DNA of 63,681 nt, taken from the NCBI GenBank assembly GCA_964641125.1, contig CAZXMO010000011.1, positions 1 to 63,681 on the forward strand, given 5' to 3'. The notes beneath the pieces were generated by a model. The model ran no database searches and had not been told where the DNA came from. It saw nothing but the letters and a program-made list of their open reading frames with translations. Of this stretch, positions 48,811 through 57,317 are shown piece by piece; the stretch's first letter is position 1; each line of letters opens with the position of its first letter. The position numbers were made by a program, and so were the translations under genes. Origin of the DNA: JBKHAJ01 sp964641125. Lineage in GTDB: Bacteria > Spirochaetota > Spirochaetia > SPDA01 > CAZSGZ01.

Positions 48811-49773
48811 TCAGATACGCGCGATCCTCGAACTTTTGAGACTATCCGCGTACATAGCGATAAAAATAACGACACCCCGTACCAGGGGATATGCGAAGGG
48901 GGAAACTCCGAGAAGGGCCAGCCCGTTCTCTATAATACCTAACATAAGAACGCCAAGGAGTGTTCCCGGCAGGAGTGAACCCCTTCCTCCGAAGAGGCTC
49001 GTTCCTCCCATGACGATTGCGGCGACCGCGATAAACTCGAGACCTTTTCCGAGGGTCGGTTGAAGCACGCCCATGTTGAGCATCGCCACCAATCCCCCGA
49101 GGGCGGCACAGGCACCGGATACAACGAAGACGAGAAATCGGATCCTGTTTACATTGATCCCCACTCTTCTCGCGGAGTTCTCGTTGCACCCGAGGGCTAC
49201 CACATAGCGGCCGAACTTCGACCTGCTTAAGACTATCTGCCCTAGGATGATAACGAGGAGCGCGAAGATAACCAGCCGCGGTACGGGACCGAGCAATGAA
49301 ACAGCCATCTGTTTCACTTCTCCGGGAAGATAGATCTGCCACCCCCGGCTCAAGTGCATAGCAACGCCCCTGAGCCCTATCATCATCCCCAAGGTAACCA
49401 AAAGAGGATTAAATCTGAGATACGAGATAAGCGCGCCGTTGACTGAACCGAGGATAATCCCCCCTATGAGGGCAAGGAAAAAGCTCAGCCATGGGGAATA
49501 CCCCGCCTTGATCATCAACCCGCTTATAGCCGCGCAGACAAATCCGATCGATCCGACGGAAAGATCTAAAGAACCGGTAAGGACAACGAATCCTAAGCCG
49601 GCGCACGTCACCATGAGTGCCGCCGAATCGGAAAAAACGTTTCGGATATTCATAGGGGTCAGAAAGTACTGAGAAGAGAGGGAATAGAAAATGAATAAAG
49701 CGGCAAAAACAACGTAAAATCCGTTGGAAAGGAAAAACCTTCCGATGCGAATATTTTTCTGAGTGCTCTCCAT
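48811..49773 (-). CDS. Sugar ABC transporter permease, second subunit
   Basis: This 320-residue permease of the RbsC family has CAGLGFVVLTGSLDLSVGSIGFVCAA and AAIVMGGTSLFGGRGSLLPGTLLG, with about eight transmembrane helices. Its start codon meets the ATPase stop (a single shared base at 49773). It is one of two different permeases in this operon. Confidence 0.92.
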   Translation of the reverse strand: MESTQKNIRIGRFFLSNGFYVVFAALFIFYSLSSQYFLTPMNIRNVFSDSAALMVTCAGLGFVVLTGSLDLSVGSIGFVCAAISGLMIKAGYSPWLSFFLALIGGIILGSVNGALISYLRFNPLLVTLGMMIGLRGVAMHLSRGWQIYLPGEVKQMAVSLLGPVPRLVIFALLVIILGQIVLSRSKFGRYVVALGCNENSARRVGINVNRIRFLVFVVSGACAALGGLVAMLNMGVLQPTLGKGLEFIAVAAIVMGGTSLFGGRGSLLPGTLLGVLMLGIIENGLALLGVSPFAYPLVRGVVIFIAMYADSLKSSRIARI

Positions 49774-51269
49774 TACGTACTCTCCTCACCTACACTGAGC
49801 GCCATAAGCTGTTCTTTCGAAAAGTCTTCGAAGGGAACCTCTTTGACGAAGCGCCCCTTCCTCATCACCACGATCCGATCGCTCAAATTCATTATCTCCT
49901 CCACTTCAGAGGTGACTAAGAGGACCGCGGCCCCTTCGGATGCTAACTGCCGTATCAGTTTTTGGATTTCGTTCTTCGCACCGACGTCGACTCCCCGGGT
50001 CGGCTCATCGAGAAAGAATATGTTCGGATTCCTCTGAAGCCATTTTGATAGAACGGCCTTCTGCTGGTTACCTCCGCTCAGCTCTACTGCCGGGGCATCA
50101 ATACCCGGCATTTTGACGTTGAGCTGCTTGGTAACAGAAAGGGCGGCTTTTTTCTCTTTCTCCACGTCCATCTTATTGAATGGGGCTTCGGCAAAGGATC
50201 TCAGGTTTCCCGAAGTAACGTTCCACCACACCGGCTTAGACAAAAATAACCCGTCGTCGTGGCGCGTTTCGGTCACATATCCCACCGTCTGCAGGAGGGC
50301 ATCCGGTGAGATAACACGCATGACTCCGCCCTCGGCCATTCGAACCTCTCCCGATGAAATAGGATCGAGACCCAGGAGGGACCGGATTATCTCGGTCCGA
50401 CCGGCTCCCATAAGCCCCCAGATCCCGAGGACCTCACCGGAATGGAGCATAAAATTGATGTCCGAATAGTTATCTCCGGATGAGAGATTCTTCACTTCGA
50501 GAACGGCGTTCCCGCACTCGCTCTTCTCACAGTGCTTGTAGGTTTTCACCTCTTTTCCGATCATCTCCCGTATAATATCCTTCAAGGCATAATCGGAGAT
50601 TTCACCGGTACTGGCCATTTTCCCGTCTCGAAGGATCGAAACCCGGTCGCATATCTCTAAGACCTCGTCGAGAAAATGGGTAATATAGATGATTATCGCT
50701 CCGTTTTCTTTGAGCTTGCCTATGAGCTCGAAGAGGTTCTTTCTTTCTTTGATGGACAGCGACGAGGTCGGTTCATCAAAAAGGATTGCCTTTGATTCCT
50801 GACTCAGAGCCCGCGCTACGGCCACGAGCTGTCTCTGCCCCATGGAAAGATCATTCATCCGCGTCTTCGGAGAGAGGTCGCTCCCGAGCCGCTTAAGATG
50901 CTTCCGCGATTCTTCTTCCATCCGCTTCTTGCTTACGAAGAGCCTGCTCTTTCCCCGCGGCAGATTCGATATAAAAATGTTTTCCGCCACCGTCATATAG
51001 CCGAAGTCTACCGGTTCCTGGTGAATAAGGGATATTCCATACGCCTCGGCCTCTTTCGGACTATTTATCTTGAGCTCTTCTTCCCCTAAGAAAATTTCTC
51101 CGGAGTCATTGGAGACTTCACCGACTATAATATTCATGAGAGTCGACTTTCCGGCTCCGTTGATTCCCACGAGTCCCATAACCTCTCCGCTTCCCGCTTC
51201 GAGATCGACGTCCTCGAGAACCTTGACCCCCGAAAAGGATTTGTGAATATTTTTCATTTTCAGCTTCAT
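49773..51269 (-). CDS. Sugar ABC transporter ATP-binding protein
   Basis: This 498-residue double-ABC protein has Walker A GINGAGKSTLMN, signature LSMGQRQLVAVARAL, Walker B AILFDEPTSSLS and YITHFLDEV in the first half. The second half has GLMGAGRTEIIRSL, LSGGNQQKAVLSKWL and FFLDEPTRGVDVGA. It couples ATP hydrolysis to sugar import with the flanking permeases. An unusual cysteine-bearing linker (KHCEKSECGN) lies between the halves near residue 248. Confidence 0.93.
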   Translation of the reverse strand: MKLKMKNIHKSFSGVKVLEDVDLEAGSGEVMGLVGINGAGKSTLMNIIVGEVSNDSGEIFLGEEELKINSPKEAEAYGISLIHQEPVDFGYMTVAENIFISNLPRGKSRLFVSKKRMEEESRKHLKRLGSDLSPKTRMNDLSMGQRQLVAVARALSQESKAILFDEPTSSLSIKERKNLFELIGKLKENGAIIIYITHFLDEVLEICDRVSILRDGKMASTGEISDYALKDIIREMIGKEVKTYKHCEKSECGNAVLEVKNLSSGDNYSDINFMLHSGEVLGIWGLMGAGRTEIIRSLLGLDPISSGEVRMAEGGVMRVISPDALLQTVGYVTETRHDDGLFLSKPVWWNVTSGNLRSFAEAPFNKMDVEKEKKAALSVTKQLNVKMPGIDAPAVELSGGNQQKAVLSKWLQRNPNIFFLDEPTRGVDVGAKNEIQKLIRQLASEGAAVLLVTSEVEEIMNLSDRIVVMRKGRFVKEVPFEDFSKEQLMALSVGEEST

Positions 51270-51281
51270 ACTTCCGTTCCT

Positions 51282-52286
51282 TTACCTGGTGGTAACCGAC
51301 ATACGTTTCCTGAATGCATCGAGTCCGGTGGCCATCACAATAATCATCCCCTTCACCACAAGGGTGGTGTAGAAAGAAACTCCGATAAGATTCATAACAT
51401 TACTAATGACGGTAATAAACAGCGCTCCGAAAACGGCCCCGAGGATGGTACCCACCCCGCCGTAGATACTGACTCCCCCTATGACCGCGGAGCTGACCAC
51501 ATCCAAGACCATGGTTTCGGCACCCATCGACGGAGCCGCGGACCCGAGCCTCGCCGTGGACAGGATGCCGGCGATACCGGCAAAGAAACCGCTTACTACA
51601 TAGACACTCAACAGGACCCTCGTTGATCGAATGCCTGAAACCTTGGCCGCCTCGATATTGATACCCACGGCGAAGACCTTTCGCCCGAAAAGGGTTTTAC
51701 TCAAAAAGAAATGCCCAATTGCGGTGAATACGATGAGGATGATTATCGGTACCGGAATCGGCCCGAGGCTTCCGGTGAGCAGGTTGATAAAACCATCGGG
51801 AAGGCCGTAGACGCTGGTCGCATCAGTAAACCACACCGCGAGCCCCCCCGCTACCACCATCATCGAGAGGGTAACGACAAAGGGGATCATTTTGAGCTTA
51901 GCCACGGCGAAGCCGTTGAAAAGTCCCACTCCCATGGCAACGGCCACCGTTATCAAGGATCCTACAAAGGCATCTCCGGTAGTGACCATGTACATTGCTC
52001 CAAGGACCGCCGCCATGGCCATAACCGCGGGTTGGGACAGATCGATACCTCCGGTAATAAAAACGAAGGTAATGCCGATCGCCATGAGTCCTATCGGACT
52101 CGTCTGTACAACGATATTCAGGAGATTATTCACCGTAAAAAAGCGGGGTACGAACAGGCCGGCCAAGACGGCCAATACAACCACGATCGCTAAGGTCACG
52201 ATCCGGGGAACCGTGAAAAAATGTTTCAATCCGTTAAAGCGTGTTTTGAGTTCCGCATCTGCACCTTGTTCCACAGCAGGCTCCAA
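51282..52286 (-). CDS. Sugar ABC transporter permease, first subunit
   Basis: This 334-residue RbsC-family permease has AIGITFVFITGGIDLSQPAVMAMAA and SAVIGGVSIYGGVGTILGAVFGAL. It is the first gene of the ten-gene-scale transport and catabolic unit that ends with the zinc dehydrogenase at 41873. Its promoter overlaps that of the divergent GntR gene. A permease-first order with the binding protein last is less usual for this transporter class. Confidence 0.92.
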   Translation of the reverse strand: MEPAVEQGADAELKTRFNGLKHFFTVPRIVTLAIVVVLAVLAGLFVPRFFTVNNLLNIVVQTSPIGLMAIGITFVFITGGIDLSQPAVMAMAAVLGAMYMVTTGDAFVGSLITVAVAMGVGLFNGFAVAKLKMIPFVVTLSMMVVAGGLAVWFTDATSVYGLPDGFINLLTGSLGPIPVPIIILIVFTAIGHFFLSKTLFGRKVFAVGINIEAAKVSGIRSTRVLLSVYVVSGFFAGIAGILSTARLGSAAPSMGAETMVLDVVSSAVIGGVSIYGGVGTILGAVFGALFITVISNVMNLIGVSFYTTLVVKGMIIVMATGLDAFRKRMSVTTR

Positions 52287-52336
52287 ATTATCTTTCGATT
52301 AATTTTTCTGTATTATAACTTTTGATTATAATTTAT

Positions 52337-52365
52337 ATTCTATGTTATAACATATTGACTGTCAA
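52337..52365 (-). promoter_or_regulatory. Promoter of the AOR/uxaE transport operon
   Basis: On the minus strand TTGACA (52360-52365) and TAGAAT (52337-52342) with a 17-bp spacer. A 14-bp palindrome lies inside the spacer. The -35 shares one base with the -35 of the divergent promoter. Confidence 0.8.
52341..52354. promoter_or_regulatory. 14-bp perfect palindrome, likely GntR/FCD operator
   Basis: TATGTTATAACATA is its own reverse complement. It sits between the -35 and -10 of the minus-strand promoter and 1 bp from the -35 of the plus-strand promoter, so one bound dimer could control both. A related half (ATTATAAC) occurs near 52312-52319. The adjacent FCD-type regulator is the likely ligand. 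Confidence 0.75.
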
Positions 52366-52383
52366 GTAAAAATTTGCTAGAAT
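52355..52383 (+). promoter_or_regulatory. Promoter of the GntR/FCD regulator
   Basis: TTGACT (52355-52360) and TAGAAT (52378-52383) with a 17-bp spacer. Transcription would start near 52390, leaving a leader of about 47 nt before the ATG at 52437. Confidence 0.78.
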
Positions 52384-52436
52384 TATTAATATTCTTTGAT
52401 TGACATACTTTAACAGGTAGCGGATGATAAGAAATT

Positions 52437-53141
52437 ATGGCATCGGATAAAGTCGAAAAGCTCACCCTGCGCGAAAAGGTATACTACCTGCTCAGGGAAA
52501 AGATCATCTCCGGTGACCTCCTTCCCGGACAGCCCCTTACATTAAAAGCGCTGTCGGAACAGTTCAATGTCAGTATCGTTCCGGTCAGAGAAGCTTTGTT
52601 TCAACTCGAATCGGAACACGTAATATCACGGAGGACAAACCGTGACTACCGGGTCAGCACCATCGATCTCAAGCAGTTCAACGAGATCTATCGTATCCGG
52701 AACCTCACCGAGGGATATATCGCCGCACGGGCCTGCAGATATCAGCCCGAAAATGCCGAGGAGATCCTCCTGCCCCTCCTGGACTCACTAAGAGACACCT
52801 TGGACAAGCCCCGGGACTATATTCATCAGAATCACCTGTTTCACTTTACGATATACGAGTTCAGCAGGTCCCCTCTTCTCTTGGAAATAGTCAACGGACT
52901 ATGGGCACGTATAGGCCCCTACCTGGCAATCAATACGGAGATCGTCGAAACCCGGATGCCCTCGTTCGAGGTCCACGAAAAGATGCTGGACACCTTCTTG
53001 CGGGGAGATGAAAAAAAGTTCGCCGCTACACTCAAAGAGGACATCCACTACTCCTACAACGTTCTCAAACCGATGATCAAAAGACTTCAAGCCGACCCGG
53101 AAACCGATTTTCGCCAAGCTTTTATGTCGAGGATCAGCTGA
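52437..53141 (+). CDS. GntR-family regulator with FCD domain
   Basis: This 234-residue regulator has an N-terminal winged helix (LREKVYYLLREKIISGDLLPGQPLTLKALSEQFNVSIVPVREALFQLESE) and an all-helical FCD ligand domain (about 85-225, with IYRIRNLTEGYIAARAC and the metal-ligand-like HLFHFTIYEFS). FCD regulators often respond to hexuronates, gluconate or other organic acids, which fits the divergent operon with UxaE. No strong ribosome site precedes the ATG. It ends 4 bp from the stop of the convergent ABC-LytTR gene. Confidence 0.93.
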   Translation: MASDKVEKLTLREKVYYLLREKIISGDLLPGQPLTLKALSEQFNVSIVPVREALFQLESEHVISRRTNRDYRVSTIDLKQFNEIYRIRNLTEGYIAARACRYQPENAEEILLPLLDSLRDTLDKPRDYIHQNHLFHFTIYEFSRSPLLLEIVNGLWARIGPYLAINTEIVETRMPSFEVHEKMLDTFLRGDEKKFAATLKEDIHYSYNVLKPMIKRLQADPETDFRQAFMSRIS

Positions 53142-53145
53142 ATAA

Positions 53146-54480
53146 TTAGTCGAGCTGGATTCCGATCTTCTCTCTGAACTCAAGAGCCCGGGCCCTGCTT
53201 ACTTGAATCCGATCCCCGAAGTCCATTTCCACCCTGTACACCCCTTTTCCCAAAGGCTCAACCTTTTTTATCTTCCGCAGATTCACTATAGTATTGCGGT
53301 GGATTCGAAAGAAATCGGACGGATCGAGCTTCTTTTCGATCGTACTCAAAGGGACATCGAATAGAAGTCTTCTTCCGAGCAGATGGATAAAAACCAGCCC
53401 CTCCTCGGACCTTATAAACTCGATCTCCCTAACGTCGATAATCTCATACGCCCCCTGCGACTTTATGGCGATCCGGTGTAAATAGGTTTCTTTTTGTTTG
53501 AAATACTCGAGGAGGGTCTTGATCTTTCGCCCCTCTTCTGTATCCCGCTCCATGAGCTTGACTATCTGCTCGAGAGGCTTCTTCAGAGCCTTCATGAGAC
53601 CTGCAATATTTTCCGTTAGGTCGTTTATTTCGGATTTCGGAAATCCGGATATTATGTATTTATTGTCTTCATCTACGATTTCCTCAAATTCGGCATCTAT
53701 TATGCCGTTTCCCCGATACCGTGAAGCTTTTCTCGGGTCCGCAATGACCAGATCGCGTCCGTCCATCATCGCACGAATCTGATTTTCATTAACATCCTTG
53801 AGGTCTTTGGTAACGACAACTCTTCCTTCACGAATCACAGTGACCCTGTCGGCAAGCTCGAAAACCTCGTAGAGCTTTTTTGATACATAAATACAGGTAA
53901 TTCCTTTCTGTTTCAGCTTCCTCACAAGAACGAAAAGCTCTTCGCATTCGGGCCGTGTCAAAAATAGTGACGGCTCGTCTAAAATTAAAATCCTACAGTC
54001 CCGTATGAGGGCCCGGGCAATTTCTAAGAACAGCTGCTGACGCCCCGATAATTGATTAATAGAATCGACCGGACTTACCTGAAGGCCGACCTCCTCGAGG
54101 GCGCTCTTTGCCCTTGAAAATGATTTGTTCCAATTGATAATACCCCGCTCGGCAACCTCGTGGCCGAGGAAGAGATTCTCACTTACCGAAAGCTGCTTGA
54201 CTAAAGCCAATTCGTGATAAATGACCGAAACACCCGACTGCTCGCTCTCACGTATTGAATGAAATCTCTGTTGTTCACCCCTGAGAAAGATCTCTCCTTC
54301 GTAGTGACCATACGGATAATAGCCGTTTAAGATTTTCATGAGAGTCGTCTTACCGGCTTTGTTCTCCCCTACGATTGCGTGAATGGAGTTTTCCTCTACC
54401 TGCAACGAAATATCGTCCAATATTCGAAACTCAGAAAAAACTTTCGTTATGTTCTTGAGCTCTAGAAGCGCCGATTGCAT
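53146..54480 (-). CDS. XylG-derived ABC ATPase half fused to a LytTR DNA-binding domain
   Basis: This 444-residue protein joins two modules not usually found together. Residues 1-245 are one ABC domain closely following the first half of the neighbouring XylG (shared YYP/VFPHG-YEGEI, QRFHSIRESE, LALV, ENLFLG blocks). Walker A (GENKAGKT, 38-45) and Walker B (LILDEP, Asp168-Glu169) are kept. The Q-loop Gln is His89, the signature reads LSGRQ (Arg147), and the H-loop His is Lys201. Residues about 335-444 are a clear LytTR domain (FFRIHRNTIVNLRKIKKVEPLG). A helical linker (about 285-330) joins them. It lies last in the xylFGH-type operon, 9 bp after the permease. I infer an ATP-binding, weakly or non-hydrolysing regulator that may contact the permease and control DNA. 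It is not a working transporter subunit by its motifs. Confidence 0.9.
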   Translation of the reverse strand: MQSALLELKNITKVFSEFRILDDISLQVEENSIHAIVGENKAGKTTLMKILNGYYPYGHYEGEIFLRGEQQRFHSIRESEQSGVSVIYHELALVKQLSVSENLFLGHEVAERGIINWNKSFSRAKSALEEVGLQVSPVDSINQLSGRQQLFLEIARALIRDCRILILDEPSLFLTRPECEELFVLVRKLKQKGITCIYVSKKLYEVFELADRVTVIREGRVVVTKDLKDVNENQIRAMMDGRDLVIADPRKASRYRGNGIIDAEFEEIVDEDNKYIISGFPKSEINDLTENIAGLMKALKKPLEQIVKLMERDTEEGRKIKTLLEYFKQKETYLHRIAIKSQGAYEIIDVREIEFIRSEEGLVFIHLLGRRLLFDVPLSTIEKKLDPSDFFRIHRNTIVNLRKIKKVEPLGKGVYRVEMDFGDRIQVSRARALEFREKIGIQLD

Positions 54481-54489
54481 CAGTTCTTA

Positions 54490-55695
54490 TCAATCCTCCT
54501 TCAGTTTTCTCGAAGCGATGTCTATCCATACCGCTAGTAGCAGGATAAGTCCTTTGACTACATATTGGAAGGTAACATCCAGATTCATAAGACTCATCCC
54601 GTTGTCCAAACTGGTCATCACAAGGGCTCCTACGATGGCCCCCGCTATGGTCCCGACCCCTCCGGTCAAGCTGGTACCGCCGATAACCGCCGCAGCAATG
54701 GCGTCGAGCTCCATCATCTGCCCCGCCGCCGCGGTAGCCCCGCCTACCCGGGATGTAAAAACCAGCGCGGCAACCGAAGTCAGAAAGCCCATAAGAACAA
54801 ATAGCACAAAGGTTCTTCTCTTGATGTTGATTCCGGAAAGTCGAGCGGCTTCTTTGTTTCCCCCTAACGCATAAATCTGTCGGCCGAACACGGTGTTATT
54901 AGCGACGAAATGTAGTGAAACCGCGATGATCATAACCAAGAGAATCGCATAAGGGATGCCCAGATAGCGGATCAGGATGGAAAAAACTACCCCTATGAGA
55001 ACAGAAATTCCGAGAATTTTCAAGACCTGCACCTTTAAGGGCAAAACTTCGAAACCGTATTTGATACGGGAACGCCTCCGTTTGACATACATGACAATGA
55101 AAAGGAGTATTACAGTGACCGCTAAAAAGAGACTCGAATCGTTCTTAAACAATCCCAGTTGCAGGAGATACTTCTGTCCTAAAACAAGGAAATCTTCGGG
55201 AAGGGGAGCCTGTGTCTGTCCCTGCGTCACCCCAAGGGTACCCCCCCGCAGAACCAGCGATCCTGCCAATGTAACAATGAAAGCCGGGACCCCGCGATAA
55301 GCCACCCAGAAACCCTGCCAACATCCGATTGCGAGTCCAACGACAAGCGCTAGGATAATCGCGGGGAGAACACCGAAATCACCTCGTACCTGAAGGGCTC
55401 CCACGATCGCGCCTACGAATCCTACGTAAGACCCTACCGACAAGTCAATATGTCCCGCTACGATTATAAGCACCATACCCATTGCGATGATAGAAACCGT
55501 CGCACTCTGAAGGAATAGATTAGACAAATTCCTTACCGACAAAAAGATTGATCGAGTCAGAAAGGAAAATATAATCATTATGGCGATGAGGGCCAGAAAC
55601 ATAGTGTACTGTCGAATATTTTTTTTAAACGATTCTACAATTACACTTTTAATAGAAACGTCAGAGTTGCTTTCCTTTTTATTTTGCTCCGTCAT
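54490..55695 (-). CDS. xylH: Xylose-type ABC transporter permease
   Basis: About 401 residues with ten or more hydrophobic helices; this longer size is typical of XylH rather than RbsC. Family blocks are MGMVLIIVAGHIDLSVGSYVGFVGA, GVPAFIVTLAGSLVLRGG and DAIAAAVIGGTSLTGGVGTIAGAIVGA. A short basic insert (VKRRRSRIKYGFEVLP) lies mid-protein, as in XylH. GGGAG before 55695 makes that ATG preferable to 55728. Its start lies inside the end of the ATPase gene. Confidence 0.92.
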   Translation of the reverse strand: MTEQNKKESNSDVSIKSVIVESFKKNIRQYTMFLALIAIMIIFSFLTRSIFLSVRNLSNLFLQSATVSIIAMGMVLIIVAGHIDLSVGSYVGFVGAIVGALQVRGDFGVLPAIILALVVGLAIGCWQGFWVAYRGVPAFIVTLAGSLVLRGGTLGVTQGQTQAPLPEDFLVLGQKYLLQLGLFKNDSSLFLAVTVILLFIVMYVKRRRSRIKYGFEVLPLKVQVLKILGISVLIGVVFSILIRYLGIPYAILLVMIIAVSLHFVANNTVFGRQIYALGGNKEAARLSGINIKRRTFVLFVLMGFLTSVAALVFTSRVGGATAAAGQMMELDAIAAAVIGGTSLTGGVGTIAGAIVGALVMTSLDNGMSLMNLDVTFQYVVKGLILLLAVWIDIASRKLKED

Positions 55696-57223
55696 AGGTG
55701 TACTCCCTTCCTCCGATCGAATATTCAAGAATTCTCTCTTGTGTCGCTACTCTCCAATCGAAATCGCCGGTAATTCTTCCTTCGCTCATAACTACAACGC
55801 GGTCGCTCATGCCGAGTATCTCGGGAAGCTCCGATGAGATCATCACCACGCATACACCCTCCTCGACGAGCCGATTCATGATGTTATAGATTTCCACCTT
55901 CGCTCCCACATCGATACCGCGGGTCGGCTCGTCTAGGATTAGTACTTTGGGAGCCGTCATCAGCCATTTCGCCAGGACTACCTTCTGCTGATTTCCTCCG
56001 CTCAAATTCCTCACCTCCTGCTCGATAGAGGAACATTTGATTCTCAACATGGAAATGAAGCTCTCACTCGCCTGTATCTCGGCATTCTTGTCGATGACCC
56101 CATGGGATGAAATCTTCCTATGGCTAGCCAATGATATGTTTTTACCAATGTCCATCCCCATTACGAGCCCCTCGTTTTTGCGGTCTTCCGAGAGACAACT
56201 GATTCCGTATTTAATAGCGTCCAAGGGACTGGATATACGGACTTTTTTGCCCTCCAACACAATATCCCCCTGTCTCTTAATACCATAGGCCCCGACGATG
56301 CTCATGGCGAGTTCAGTACGTCCCGACCCCATGAGCCCGGAGATTCCTAGTATTTCGCCTCTCCGAATCCTGAGGTTTATATCCTTCAAGACTTTCTTGT
56401 CCGGAAGCTCCGGTGAGTAAACGCTCCAATTCTTGAGCTCCAGGACCGCTTCTCCCGGTTTATGTTCCTTCCGCGGGAACATCTGGGTAAGTTTTCGTCC
56501 TACCATCATAGATATAAGCTGGGTATTATCGATATTCTTAACAGGCTGAGTGTCGATGGTTTGCCCATCCCTCAGAACCGTGACCGTATCGGCGATTTCA
56601 AAAACTTCCTCAAGACGGTGGGAAATATAGATGCAAGTAACTCCGTCTTTCTTAAGATCCCGAAGAATCGAGAAGAGATTCTCGACCTCCGATTCGGATA
56701 GGGCCGCGCTGGGTTCATCCAGAATGAGTATGTCTATGTTTTTTATGATCGCCTTCGCAATCTCAATGAGTTGCTGCTTGCCGACTCCGAGGTTGATAAT
56801 CGTCGTGGTCGGATTGAGATTCCCCAGGTTGACCTTCGATAGGGCGTCCTTGGTCATGCTGTAAGCCTTATCCCAATGAATAAAACCTCTATCCGATATC
56901 TCATTTCCCAAAAATATGTTTTCACATATATCCAGCTCTTGAACGAGGGCAAGCTCCTGATAAATAATTGCGATACCGGCGCACTCACTGTCCCGGATGG
57001 ATTGAAATCTTTGCTCTTCACCGTTTAAGACTATACTTCCCTCGTAATTTCCATGAGGAAATACACCGCTTAGGACTTTCATGAGGGTAGATTTTCCCGC
57101 TCCGTTTTCACCGACGAGGGCGTGGATCTCCCCGCGTCGTACCTTGAAGTTGACCGAATCGAGCGCGCGGACTCCGGGAAAATCTTTGGTGATGTCCATC
57201 ATTTCTAAGATGTAGTCGTTCAT
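55679..57223 (-). CDS. xylG: Xylose-type ABC transporter ATP-binding protein
   Basis: This 514-residue double-ABC protein has a first half with Walker A GENGAGKSTLMK, Q-loop YQELAL, a signature reading LGVGKQQLIEIAKAI, ILILDEPSAALSE and YISHRLEEVFEIAD. The second half has the family-typical GLMGSGRTELAMS, LSGGNQQKVVLAKWL and LILDEPTRGIDVGA. It energises XylH. The ABC-LytTR protein downstream appears to derive from a copy of its first half. A stable hairpin separates it from xylF. Confidence 0.94.
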   Translation of the reverse strand: MNDYILEMMDITKDFPGVRALDSVNFKVRRGEIHALVGENGAGKSTLMKVLSGVFPHGNYEGSIVLNGEEQRFQSIRDSECAGIAIIYQELALVQELDICENIFLGNEISDRGFIHWDKAYSMTKDALSKVNLGNLNPTTTIINLGVGKQQLIEIAKAIIKNIDILILDEPSAALSESEVENLFSILRDLKKDGVTCIYISHRLEEVFEIADTVTVLRDGQTIDTQPVKNIDNTQLISMMVGRKLTQMFPRKEHKPGEAVLELKNWSVYSPELPDKKVLKDINLRIRRGEILGISGLMGSGRTELAMSIVGAYGIKRQGDIVLEGKKVRISSPLDAIKYGISCLSEDRKNEGLVMGMDIGKNISLASHRKISSHGVIDKNAEIQASESFISMLRIKCSSIEQEVRNLSGGNQQKVVLAKWLMTAPKVLILDEPTRGIDVGAKVEIYNIMNRLVEEGVCVVMISSELPEILGMSDRVVVMSEGRITGDFDWRVATQERILEYSIGGREYTYDGAK

Positions 57224-57246
57224 AGTAAGACCTTTTAGTAAAAATC

Positions 57247-57278
57247 GTATGCCCGGGAGTGTAAGCCCCCGGGCATAC
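57247..57278 (-). promoter_or_regulatory. Intercistronic hairpin between xylF and xylG
   Basis: A perfect 11-bp GC-rich stem (57247-57257 with 57268-57278) around a 10-nt loop. There is no clear U-run. It probably stabilises the upstream xylF message or trims read-through, giving excess binding protein. Confidence 0.75.
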
Positions 57279-57317
57279 CCTATCAGTTTAAGTGTTCAGA
57301 GACGCACTGATTCCTTT

